A stretch of 6,588 bases of DNA. It comes from Pseudomonadota bacterium (GTDB taxonomy: Bacteria; Myxococcota; UBA9042; PHBI01). Shown here piece by piece: positions 1 to 6,054 of the stretch. The stretch lies in assembly GCA_005788935.1 (NCBI GenBank), contig SYAK01000566.1, positions 1-6,588 on the forward strand, written 5' to 3'. Under the pieces are notes generated by a model. That model searched no databases. It was not told where the DNA came from and saw nothing but the letters and a program-made list of their open reading frames with translations. The first letter of the stretch is position 1; every line of letters begins with the position of its first letter. A program made the translations under genes and the position numbers.

Positions 1-756
1 CGGCTCGCAGCCGTGCCCGCGGTGGTCGGGGCGGTCGCGCTCGCGGCGTTGACGGTGCGCGGGTTGCTGGCCGACGCGGGCGAAGCGGCTCATGCGAAGG
101 CCGAGGCGGCGGCTCGCGAGGACGCGCAAGCGGCGCTCGCGGCGTTTTCGGCCGAGGGGCTCGACGGGCTCGGGCGGTCGCTGTCGCGGGCCGGACTCGC
201 GCTTTATCGCGAAAAGGGCTGCGCAGCATGCCATGACGACACCAAGGTCGCGGCCCCGCGGCTCGCGGGTTGGAACACGGTCGCGCGGACCTCGGCGTTC
301 CTCAAGGACCCCGACGGTGAGCGCTTCTTCAAGGGAAGCCCGCTCGAAGGGTCGATGACTGCGTTTGGCGGGGATGACGCCGCCCGGGAGGCGCTCGCGC
401 GCTACCTGCTCCACGGCAATGGTCATCCCGAAGAGTCCGCGACGACGCCCGCCCAGCTCGCGGCTGGCAAGCAGGCCTTCTCGGACGACGGTTGCGACAC
501 GTGCCACAACGCGCCTGGCAAGCTCCCGCGCGACGCGGGCTACGACCCGAAGCCGACGGGGCCCGATCTCACGGGTTACGCGAGCTTCGAGTGGACACGC
601 GCGCTGATTCGCGACGTCCACGACCCGCGCTACTTCGGCGGCGCGGTCGACGTGAAGACGCGCCCGACGATGATGCCAGCCTACGGTGAGCTGACGGACG
701 ACGAGGTCGGGGTGCTTTCGCGCTGGCTCGTGGTGGGAGCGCCGGGCGCGCTCTGA
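1..756 (+). CDS. dihaem c-type cytochrome, C-terminal part (probable cytochrome b/c fusion), 5'-truncated
   Basis: This is the C-terminal part of a membrane-anchored electron-transfer protein with two haem c sites. The frame is open to the left edge. A GTG at 13 could be a start, but no ribosome binding site is visible in the 12 bases before it, so I read the gene as entering from outside. Numbering from that GTG, a hydrophobic stretch (about 3-20) looks like a last membrane helix. An Ala/Glu-rich linker follows, then haem motifs CAACH (70-74) and CDTCH (161-165). Met115 (MTAFGG) and Met220/221 (MMPAYG) are candidate axial ligands. The GPDLTGY (183-189) and DPRYFGG segments followed by MPAYG resemble the cytochrome c region fused to cytochrome b in quinol:cytochrome c oxidoreductases of Myxococcota and Planctomycetes. 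The fusion is inferred; the cytochrome b part is not in the window. The haem domains would sit on the periplasmic side. Confidence 0.88.
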   Translation, partial: RLAAVPAVVGAVALAALTVRGLLADAGEAAHAKAEAAAREDAQAALAAFSAEGLDGLGRSLSRAGLALYREKGCAACHDDTKVAAPRLAGWNTVARTSAFLKDPDGERFFKGSPLEGSMTAFGGDDAAREALARYLLHGNGHPEESATTPAQLAAGKQAFSDDGCDTCHNAPGKLPRDAGYDPKPTGPDLTGYASFEWTRALIRDVHDPRYFGGAVDVKTRPTMMPAYGELTDDEVGVLSRWLVVGAPGAL

Positions 757-789
757 GCGGCTGGGGCGCGGGGCAAGTTCACACATTCG

Positions 790-822
790 GACCCGATCCA
801 TCCCAAGGATGTGGGACGGGTC
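790..822. terminator. inverted repeat between convergent genes, probable bidirectional terminator
   Basis: GACCCG (790-795) pairs with CGGGTC (817-822), and TCCCA (801-805) pairs with TGGGA (812-816) around a six-base loop. This gives an 11-bp stem broken by a five-base bulge (796-800). An alternative inner hairpin, CATCC/GGATG (799-803/807-811), is also possible. It lies 33 bases after the cytochrome stop and overlaps the stop codon of the opposing CorA-like gene. Neither strand has a T tract after the stem, so it is not a textbook intrinsic terminator. Its position between convergent genes is the main support. Confidence 0.5.
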
Positions 823-2257
823 AGCGGCGCCTCAGGCTGCCCCCGAGGAACAGGGCGCTCAGGCCGTAAGCGCCCGCGAGGACCCACAGGGCGGCCCCGA
901 GCGGAAAGAGCATCGGTTCACCGTCGCCCACGTCGACGTTGACGCCGAGCACGCCTGTCACGACCGCGAGCGGCGTGATGAAGAAGGCGAGCAGCGAGAT
1001 GCGGCGCTGAAAATCGCGTTCCTCCTTCGAGGCTTGCCGCTCGGCGTCTGCGGCGAGCTGGTCGCGGGCATTGTCGACGGCGCGGAGCAGGGCCCGCAGC
1101 TCGTCGATTTCAGCGCGCAGCTCGTCCCGCTGCGAGGCGATGAGGTGGGCCTGGCGGAGGGCCCTGAAGACAGCCACGTGGTCGCCGTTGCCGCCACACT
1201 CCTCACCAGTCAGGGTCAGGGTGTAGGCGGTGATCTCGACGAGGAGCGCGGAGATGGCGTGCTGTTGTGCGAGCAGCGCGTCGGGGTCGAGGGCGCCTGC
1301 GAGGCGGGCCGCCCGATCGGAAAAGCTGGCGATGGCCATACGCTCGGCATGCACGTGGAAGTGCAGGAGGCGATAGATGCCGTGGAAGCGGTCGGTCGCC
1401 CAGCGCAACTCGTCGTGGGCGGTCTCCCCGCCCGATGGCCAGGAGATCGCCGCGACAGCTTCACGCGCGACCGCGACCCGACGGTTGCCGCGCGGCGCAA
1501 GGGTGCGCACGCCGAGCGCGTCTGCGGGTGGACGATCGAAGGAGGTCGGGACGCCGCGCGCGAGTCGGGAGAGCGCGTCCTCGAGCGCGTCGGCCCCGGG
1601 GTGGGCCTCAAGCGTCACGCTCGCGTGCCCATAGGCGAATCCACCGCGCGCGACGTCGACCAGGGCCGCGGCCGGGGTGAGGCCGACAAGGGCACCTGCC
1701 AGGGCCTGCAGCGACAGGCGACGCTGCCCTGAGTCGTCGGCGGGCGGCAGCCAGGGCTCCATCGCGAGGCGGTGTCCGTCGGCTGGCGACGCGAGGGTCC
1801 AGATCGGATCGTGCGGGAGGCGGGCCGTCGTGGCCCGGCGCAAGGTCGTGAAGCTGTCGGCGACCTCGTCGAGGGTGGCGCTCGCCGGGTAGGCGAGGTG
1901 GAGGGCGAGGAGACCGTCGCCGCTCGGTGTCAGGGTGAGGTCTGCCGCCTGGAGCGCCGGGGCGAGCAGGGGCGTCCCGCCATGTGTTCCGAGGGAGAGC
2001 CGCGCAGCGATGGAAGCCAGGGCCTCCGAGCCGAGTCGGTGGCGGCCCCAGCAGACCGACGTGGCGGCCGCGTCGTCGGGCTGCATGAGGCGCTGGAAGT
2101 GCGGCAGGAGCTCCTCGAAGCCCGACGGGCGAGCGCCCTCGGCCTGCCAGTCACGGGCGACGTCCGCCGCAAGGCCAGCCGGGAGGTTGACCGGGACGAG
2201 CAGCTGGACGCGGGCGAGGTGCGGTGTCAGCGCCGCGAGCGGGGAGGGTGTCGGCAT
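821..2257 (-). CDS. divergent CorA-like membrane protein (GVN variant)
   Basis: The 478-residue protein has the layout of a CorA-type divalent cation channel: a large cytoplasmic N-terminal part, a long charged coiled coil (about 366-419, rich in RDELRAEIDELRALL-type heptads) and two membrane helices at the extreme C-terminus (about 420-441 and 450-472), followed by a basic tail SLRRR. In CorA the first helix ends in GMN, the ion-selectivity signature. Here the aligned segment TGVLGVN carries GVN (438-440, bases 938-946), followed by a short acidic loop (DVGDGEP). GVN variants are known in distant CorA relatives, and their ion preference cannot be read from sequence. Residues 1-365 match no domain I recognise, and the protein is longer than a typical CorA (about 320-370 aa). 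The ATG start has no Shine-Dalgarno sequence (see the promoter entry). The gene is monocistronic and flanked by a convergent and a divergent neighbour. A non-transporting membrane protein with a similar tail is the alternative. Confidence 0.75.
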   Translation of the reverse strand: MPTPSPLAALTPHLARVQLLVPVNLPAGLAADVARDWQAEGARPSGFEELLPHFQRLMQPDDAAATSVCWGRHRLGSEALASIAARLSLGTHGGTPLLAPALQAADLTLTPSGDGLLALHLAYPASATLDEVADSFTTLRRATTARLPHDPIWTLASPADGHRLAMEPWLPPADDSGQRRLSLQALAGALVGLTPAAALVDVARGGFAYGHASVTLEAHPGADALEDALSRLARGVPTSFDRPPADALGVRTLAPRGNRRVAVAREAVAAISWPSGGETAHDELRWATDRFHGIYRLLHFHVHAERMAIASFSDRAARLAGALDPDALLAQQHAISALLVEITAYTLTLTGEECGGNGDHVAVFRALRQAHLIASQRDELRAEIDELRALLRAVDNARDQLAADAERQASKEERDFQRRISLLAFFITPLAVVTGVLGVNVDVGDGEPMLFPLGAALWVLAGAYGLSALFLGGSLRRR

Positions 2258-2263
2258 CGCAAG

Positions 2264-2291
2264 ACGTTAGCGCATCAGAGCGGGCGCGCAA
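2264..2291 (-). promoter_or_regulatory. candidate promoter of the CorA-like gene, possibly leaderless
   Basis: Read on the minus strand, TTGCGC (2286-2291) is followed after 16 bases by TAACGT (2264-2269), which matches the TA---T core of a sigma-70 -10 element. The ATG of the CorA-like gene begins seven bases beyond the -10 box, which is where transcription would start. The mRNA would then have no leader, which fits the lack of a Shine-Dalgarno sequence. The -35 match is weak (three of six). Confidence 0.3.
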
Positions 2292-2293
2292 GT

Positions 2294-2309
2294 GCTGCGC
2301 CACCGCAGC
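2294..2309. repeat. short perfect inverted repeat (hairpin)
   Basis: GCTGCG (2294-2299) and CGCAGC (2304-2309) are perfectly complementary around the four-base loop CCAC. The repeat lies just upstream of the candidate -35 box of the CorA-like gene. It has no T tract, so it is more likely an operator or chance dyad than a terminator. Confidence 0.35.
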
Positions 2310-2331
2310 GGCCCCCGGTCTATCAGGACTC

Positions 2332-2366
2332 CACGACGCGGAGACCCTTCGATTGTCGTGAGGGTC
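2332..2366. repeat. two interleaved inverted repeats
   Basis: CACGAC (2332-2337) is complementary to GTCGTG (2355-2360), and GACCCT (2343-2348) is complementary to AGGGTC (2361-2366). The arms alternate, so the two stems cannot form a simple nested structure; they are either alternatives or two overlapping DNA dyads. The location upstream of the MATE gene and its possible leader ORF suggests a regulatory site, but six-base arms can occur by chance in GC-rich DNA. Confidence 0.3.
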
Positions 2367-2398
2367 GTCATTGTCTCCGTCTACAGGGGGTATCTAAG

Positions 2399-2659
2399 AT
2401 GAGGGCCGTGTCCGAACATATGAACGTGAGGTTCCGGGTCCGCATGCCGGTGCGCATGGGCGACCGAGACACCGCCGTTGGCTTTGGCGAGCGAGGGTTG
2501 GCGCCGGAGGTCCCGGAGCGGGCCCGGACGCGCCAGAGCGTTCCGTGGGTCGGCCTCGCGGAGGACACGGGAGCTGACGCGTCACTGGTGCGCCCGCAGC
2601 AGTTCATGCTACGCTCCGCCCGGCGCCGTCCGTGTGCGTCACCGTCCCGCCCCCCTTGA
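2399..2659 (+). CDS. doubtful small leader ORF upstream of the MATE gene
   Basis: An ATG at 2399 is preceded by AGGGGG (2385-2390) at an eight-base spacing and opens an 86-codon frame ending in TGA at 2657-2659. By hand count, GC is lowest at codon position 2 and highest at position 3 (roughly 60% and 80%), which is a coding-like order, though the bias is weaker than in the neighbouring genes. The Arg-rich product has no signal peptide, membrane helix or motif I recognise, and its last 20 residues look like non-coding translation. Its stop overlaps the Shine-Dalgarno sequence of the MATE gene (2658-2662), which would allow translational coupling. Chance ORFs of this size are common at this GC, so a real gene is only a possibility. 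Confidence 0.2.
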   Translation: MRAVSEHMNVRFRVRMPVRMGDRDTAVGFGERGLAPEVPERARTRQSVPWVGLAEDTGADASLVRPQQFMLRSARRRPCASPSRPP

Positions 2660-2662
2660 AGG
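2658..2662 (+). promoter_or_regulatory. ribosome binding site selecting the GTG start of the MATE gene
   Basis: GAAGG lies five bases before GTG at 2668. The frame also offers a GTG at 2632 and a TTG at 2656, but the TTG overlaps this site and the 2632 GTG has no purine-rich sequence before it. A start at 2668 also gives the short hydrophilic N-terminus usual for MATE proteins. Confidence 0.55.
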
Positions 2663-2667
2663 TCGCC

Positions 2668-4044
2668 GTGGCACAGCATGATCTCACCGCGGGGCCCGTG
2701 CCGACGCAGCTGCGCGCGCTCTGGCTGCCAACGCTCGCGGCGATGGTGCTCCAGAGCATCTACGCCTTCGTCGATCTCATCTTCGTCGCGATGCTCGGCG
2801 ACCGCGCCGTCGCGGCCCTCGGCATCACCCTGCAAGCATTCTTCATCATTCTGGCACTTGGCCAGATGGTCGGCACGACCGCGCTGTCCGACGTCAGCCA
2901 TGCCTACGGACGCGGCGACGTGGCCCGCGCCCGCGCCCTCTTCACGGCCCACACCGGCTTCGCGGTCGTGCTGGGTGTCATCGCTTCCGTCGCCGCCTGG
3001 CTGCTCGCCGACGATTACGTCGCGGCCTTCTCGGGCGACGCTGAGGTGCGCGCCCTCGGCGCCGAGTACTTCCGGGCGAGCGCTCCGACCTTCCTGCTGC
3101 AGGTCCTCATCATCGTCTTCTCGGGGTGCGAGCGCGCCTCGGGCGACTTCACCGGGCCGATGCGCATCATGGCGGTCTCGGTCGCCCTGAACGCCGTCCT
3201 CGACCCGCTGCTCATGTTCGGACTCGGCCCCATTCCTGCGCTCGGCATCGCGGGCGCCGGGCACGCGACCGTGCTCGCCCAGCTCGTCACCATCGCCACC
3301 TACGCCCACCGATTCATTCGGCGCCAGCGCAGCGACCCGCGCGCGCTCGGCTGGTCCCGCCCAGCCAGGGAGCCCGGCGCCATCCGCCGCGTCCTCCGTC
3401 AGGGCTTCCCCGCAGGTTTGCAGTTCTTTGCAATCTACCTCGTGACCGGCGTCGTCCTTGCGGGCGTCCGCCCCTTCGGCCCTGACTGGACCGGCGCCGC
3501 CTCGGGCGGCTTTCGCCTCATCCAGCAGGTCTGGATGCCGCTCGTGACGCTCGGCATGGCGGCTGGCTCGATGACTGGCCAGAACATCGGCGCGCGCCGC
3601 CCCGACCGCGTGCGTGAGGTCGCGCGCACCGCCATCCGCTGGGGCCTCGTCTATGGCGCCATCGCGGGCGTTGCCGTCGCCGTCGCGGCGCCCTGGCTCG
3701 CCAGCATCGCCTCCGAGGGGCCTGGGCAGTATGCCCTCATCACGGACTACCTCATCATCTCGGCCCCAGTCCTGCTGAGCTTTCCGCTCGCCTACATCCC
3801 GGTCTTCATGCTGCAGGCGGCTGGCCACACGCTCGCGCCGATGCTCGCCGCTGGCCTGCGCGTCGGGGTGCTCGCGGTCCTCGTGCTCATCCTGCTGCCA
3901 GCCTTCGGGATGGGGCAGGGTGGTATCTCGCCGCTCTGGGTCTTCGGCGCCTCGGCCGTCGCGTCCTTCGTCGAGGGGGGCGCCTGCCTCTGGCTCATCG
4001 GGCGCTTCCTGCGCGGCCTTGACGCCTCGCCGCGCGCGACTTGA
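2668..4044 (+). CDS. MATE-family multidrug/cation antiporter (NorM-like)
   Basis: The 458-residue inner-membrane protein is almost entirely hydrophobic, consistent with the 12 helices of MATE exporters, which expel cationic drugs or metabolites in exchange for Na+ or H+. Family signatures are clear. In helix 1, LWLPTLAAM...YAFVDLIFVAMLG places an acidic residue at Asp36, like the conserved helix-1 aspartate of NorM-type proteins. The mid-protein motif NAVLDPLLMFG (175-185) is followed by GIAGAG. The second half carries QNIGAR (305-310), equivalent to the GQ-x-GA motif. Length is normal for the family. I chose the GTG at 2668 because of the SD sequence just before it; a start at 2632 would add 12 residues. 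No regulator or periplasmic adaptor gene is adjacent, so the substrate cannot be inferred. It is separated from the next gene by 61 bases and may be its own transcript. Confidence 0.93.
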   Translation: MAQHDLTAGPVPTQLRALWLPTLAAMVLQSIYAFVDLIFVAMLGDRAVAALGITLQAFFIILALGQMVGTTALSDVSHAYGRGDVARARALFTAHTGFAVVLGVIASVAAWLLADDYVAAFSGDAEVRALGAEYFRASAPTFLLQVLIIVFSGCERASGDFTGPMRIMAVSVALNAVLDPLLMFGLGPIPALGIAGAGHATVLAQLVTIATYAHRFIRRQRSDPRALGWSRPAREPGAIRRVLRQGFPAGLQFFAIYLVTGVVLAGVRPFGPDWTGAASGGFRLIQQVWMPLVTLGMAAGSMTGQNIGARRPDRVREVARTAIRWGLVYGAIAGVAVAVAAPWLASIASEGPGQYALITDYLIISAPVLLSFPLAYIPVFMLQAAGHTLAPMLAAGLRVGVLAVLVLILLPAFGMGQGGISPLWVFGASAVASFVEGGACLWLIGRFLRGLDASPRAT

Positions 4045-4105
4045 CGTCGGCCGCACTCTTCTGGGACGCTCTCGCCGACCCACACACCCTGGCCTCGGAG
4101 ACCCC

Positions 4106-4453
4106 ATGCGCACGTTCGTCGCCAACATCCTGTTTCTCGCGCTCGTCTCATCGGGCTGCGACGAGGCCGCCCCGCTTGGGGCGTCGTGCGGTGCGGACGC
4201 TGAATGCACGTCGGGGAACTGCATCACGTCGGGTGACTTCCCGGGCGGGGTCTGCACCGAGGCCTGCGGCGAGGAGGGCCCGTGCCCCGACGGCTTCGCC
4301 TGTGTCTCGAATTCGAGCGGTATCTGCCTCGAGGTCTGCACGACGACCACCGACTGTTCCCGCGCGTCGGACGGCTGGGTCTGCGCTGAACAGAGCGTCG
4401 AGACCAGCAGCGGCGGTTCGTCGGGGAAGGCCTCGGTCTGCGCCAGGAACTGA
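4106..4453 (+). CDS. small cysteine-rich lipoprotein
   Basis: The 115-residue protein begins with a short signal peptide ending in SSGC (Cys18), a plausible though non-canonical lipobox with Ser at -3 and Val at -4. The mature part has 12 further cysteines arranged as three four-Cys units: 28/34/39/50, 54/60/66/74 and 78/84/93/112. Each unit begins C-x5-C and is separated from the next by three residues. Phrases such as GASCGADAECTSGNC and CPDGFAC are typical of the cysteine-knot-like repeats of many myxobacterial surface lipoproteins, some resembling Dickkopf or EGF-type domains. All cysteines are probably disulfide-bonded, so the protein should act outside the cytoplasm as a binding or structural module; no catalytic motif is seen. 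The ATG at 4106 has GGAG (4097-4100) five bases before it. It is the first gene of the probable four-gene operon. Molecular function is unknown. Confidence 0.85.
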   Translation: MRTFVANILFLALVSSGCDEAAPLGASCGADAECTSGNCITSGDFPGGVCTEACGEEGPCPDGFACVSNSSGICLEVCTTTTDCSRASDGWVCAEQSVETSSGGSSGKASVCARN

Positions 4454-4474
4454 CGTCGGGCGCCCCCGCCTGCG

Positions 4475-4479
4475 AGGAG
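4475..4479 (+). promoter_or_regulatory. ribosome binding site selecting the GTG start of the extensin-like gene
   Basis: AGGAG lies seven bases before GTG at 4487 in the 33-base gap after the lipoprotein stop. It is one of the best Shine-Dalgarno matches in the window, and it fixes a start that immediately opens a signal peptide. Confidence 0.7.
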
Positions 4480-4486
4480 CTCCGTC

Positions 4487-5290
4487 GTGCTGGCCCTGCT
4501 CGTGTCCATCGCGACCCTCGCCCTCGGCGCCCCGTCGCCCTTTGAACCAGCCCCGCTCGTGGCCTCACCGACCCCTGGCGAGCCCCCGCCGTGGACGTCC
4601 CTGTACCTCGCCGATTGCGCAGACCGGCTCGAGGCCCTTGGCTACACGCCGCGCCACCTGACCTTCTCCCGCTGGAATCACGTTCGTACGCTCCGTCGCG
4701 GCTACGGCCGGCCTCCGCTGCGGTGCTACGTGCCGCAGCCGATGACGCTCCGCCGGGCGCCTCACGGGCTGGCCGTGTTCGGCCACACCTACGTCAACTG
4801 CGCCATGGCCATCGCCATCGCGCGCCTCGAAGCGGTCCTTCAAGAGGTCGCGCGCGAGGTCTTCAGCCGCCCCGCAGACAGCCGCCCGGTGGCTGCCGTG
4901 ACGCACCTCGGGACCTACAATTGCCGGTCGTTGCGCGACGACGACCGCACCTCGCAGCACAGCTTCGGCAACGGGCTCGATCTCGTCGGGTTTGAAATAC
5001 GCGGCGTCGGTTTCGTGACGGTCGCGTCCCACTGGCATGTGCGCTATCCTTGGCATGCGCCCGCGTCCCGTTTTCTCAGGACGCTTGTGGCGCGCCTCCG
5101 CGCCGAGGACGCCTTCACCTGGGTGCTCGGACCCGATGAGGGTCGGGGCCACTGGAATCACATCCACGTCGATCTCGCCCCGCTTCGGTCGGGCGTCCCG
5201 AGCCCCGCCTTTGCAGCCCTCGGACTGCCATCGCCGCCACCGCCGCCGGTCACGAATCAAGGACCGCCCCTCCCCGCGAAGACCCCCTGA
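4487..5290 (+). CDS. secreted extensin-like protein with LAS-type metallopeptidase motifs
   Basis: The 267-residue product starts with a hydrophobic signal-peptide-like segment (1-15, likely cut after ALGA) and a Pro-rich linker (16-35). The rest matches the bacterial extensin-like C-terminal family (Extensin-like_C). Cys44, Cys80, Cys105 and Cys146 fit the family's conserved cysteines and could form two disulfides; LGTYNCR (141-147) is the family's Y-x-CR motif. SQHSFGNGLD gives His158 and Asp165 in the HxxxxxxD pattern, and HWNHIHVD gives His222, His225 and His227, ending in HxH. HxxxxxxD plus HxH is the zinc-site signature of LAS metallopeptidases (lysostaphin, D-Ala-D-Ala carboxypeptidase, MepA). 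I infer a periplasmic zinc peptidase or binding protein acting on peptidoglycan peptides; activity is not proven for this family. The C-terminus is a Pro-rich tail. The name 'extensin' is historical and does not imply a plant wall protein. Confidence 0.85.
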   Translation: MLALLVSIATLALGAPSPFEPAPLVASPTPGEPPPWTSLYLADCADRLEALGYTPRHLTFSRWNHVRTLRRGYGRPPLRCYVPQPMTLRRAPHGLAVFGHTYVNCAMAIAIARLEAVLQEVAREVFSRPADSRPVAAVTHLGTYNCRSLRDDDRTSQHSFGNGLDLVGFEIRGVGFVTVASHWHVRYPWHAPASRFLRTLVARLRAEDAFTWVLGPDEGRGHWNHIHVDLAPLRSGVPSPAFAALGLPSPPPPPVTNQGPPLPAKTP

Positions 5291-5304
5291 CAAGGAGCCC
5301 CGCC

Positions 5305-6051
5305 ATGGCCGACACCCCTGAAGCCACCGAGACCGAAGCCAAGACCGAGCGCGAGGTGACACCCGAGCGCCCGCGCCGCCCAGAAGGCCGGCCTGAGGAG
5401 TTGCGCGTGAAGCTGCACTCGCTGCCGAAGGTCGTCTTCTTCTACCCCACGTGGATCGCCTCGCTCGTATGCGCGCTCGTGGGTCTCGGCGGCACGGGCC
5501 CGAACTGGCTCGGCTCTGTCTGGATGGGGCTCTTCGTGCTGAACCTCTTCGTCATCGCGTGGGACTTCACCGAGGAGCGCACCCTCATCGCGCTGCTCGG
5601 CGGCCTCTGTCTCGCGCTCGGCTTCGTCCTGCTCGGCGTCGCGGGACAGGTCGTGAGCCTGCTTGGCGAGCTGAAACCCATGATGAACGGCGACTTTTAC
5701 TGGGCGATGTTCGGCTGCTTCTCGATCGTCTTCGTCATCGCCTGGCTCGGGTCGCTGCTCGACTACTGGATCATCGAGCCGAACGAGGTCATCCATCGTT
5801 ACGGGCTCTTCCGGAAGATGAAGCGCTTCTCGACCGAGTCCCTGCGCTGGGACAAGGTCATCCCCGACGTGATGGAGCGGATCATGCTCGGCACCGGGCA
5901 GATCATCCTGACGACGCCGCACGAGAAGCACCCGATCATCATCGACCATGTGCTCCGCATCGGGAGCATCGACGACCGAATCGCGCGGGTGCTCGGCGTC
6001 AAGCAGGTCATCGCGCATCGCCCGATGGACCGCGGCGACGAGGAGTACTGA
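5305..6051 (+). CDS. four-helix membrane protein with bacterial PH-like domain
   Basis: The 248-residue protein has a charged, Pro/Glu-rich N-terminus (1-35) and four hydrophobic helices (about 42-62, 66-86, 93-120 and 131-152). These are followed by a soluble C-terminal domain (about 153-235). The C-terminal pattern WIIEPNEVIHRYGLF, then a W-x-KVIPDVMERIMLGTGQIILTT stretch and a hydrophobic PIIIDHV strand, resembles the bacterial pleckstrin-homology (bPH2/DUF304) fold: a reversed 'ligand-G-lf' strand, a connecting helix with R-x-LGxG-like residues and a final helix (IDDRIARVLG). The topology puts both ends in the cytoplasm. Many bPH proteins pair membrane helices with this domain and have no assigned biochemical role. 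AAGGAG (5292-5297 region) lies seven bases before the ATG, and the gene begins 14 bases after the extensin-like stop. Assignment to the PH fold is by pattern only. Confidence 0.7.
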   Translation: MADTPEATETEAKTEREVTPERPRRPEGRPEELRVKLHSLPKVVFFYPTWIASLVCALVGLGGTGPNWLGSVWMGLFVLNLFVIAWDFTEERTLIALLGGLCLALGFVLLGVAGQVVSLLGELKPMMNGDFYWAMFGCFSIVFVIAWLGSLLDYWIIEPNEVIHRYGLFRKMKRFSTESLRWDKVIPDVMERIMLGTGQIILTTPHEKHPIIIDHVLRIGSIDDRIARVLGVKQVIAHRPMDRGDEEY

Positions 6052-6054
6052 TCC

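Larger units (their letters stand above)
2258..2667. other. divergent intergenic region between the CorA-like and MATE genes
   Basis: These 410 bases separate the divergent starts and hold no recognisable conserved gene. They contain a possible promoter for the minus-strand gene (2264-2291), a perfect hairpin (2294-2309), two interleaved inverted repeats (2332-2366), and a weakly supported leader ORF (2399-2659). TACGCT at 2610-2615 could be a -10 element for the MATE gene, with transcription starting near 2622, but I find no matching -35 at proper spacing. The half next to the CorA-like gene is less GC-rich than the surrounding genes in places (2320-2400), as expected for a regulatory region. 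Confidence 0.6.

Noticed and set aside
809..1732. Plus-strand open frame of about 307 codons opposite the CorA-like gene
   Set aside because: Antisense shadow in GC-rich DNA; the minus-strand protein has a coiled coil and a recognisable two-helix C-terminus, while this frame has neither domain nor ribosome binding site.
2391..2396. TATCTA resembling a -10 box just upstream of the possible leader ORF
   Set aside because: No -35 sequence at 16-18 base spacing; TTGTCT at 2371 is only 14 bases away and TTGTCG at 2353 is 32 bases away.
4041..4070. TTGACG, a close match to a -35 box, overlapping the MATE stop, with GACGCT 18 bases downstream as a possible -10 for the lipoprotein operon
   Set aside because: The -10 matches only two of six consensus positions, so it is not enough to call a promoter. 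The operon may still start in this 61-base gap.
4046..4079. GTCGGC/GCCGAC inverted repeat between the MATE and lipoprotein genes as a terminator
   Set aside because: Six-base arms with a 22-base loop and no T tract are too weak to call.
2368..4509. Very long open frame (about 713 codons) on the minus strand, opposite the MATE and lipoprotein genes
   Set aside because: Its translation is rich in Asp, Glu, Arg and His with no domain or hydrophobic pattern, as expected from the antisense of a hydrophobic GC-rich gene. The plus strand encodes clear families over the same bases.
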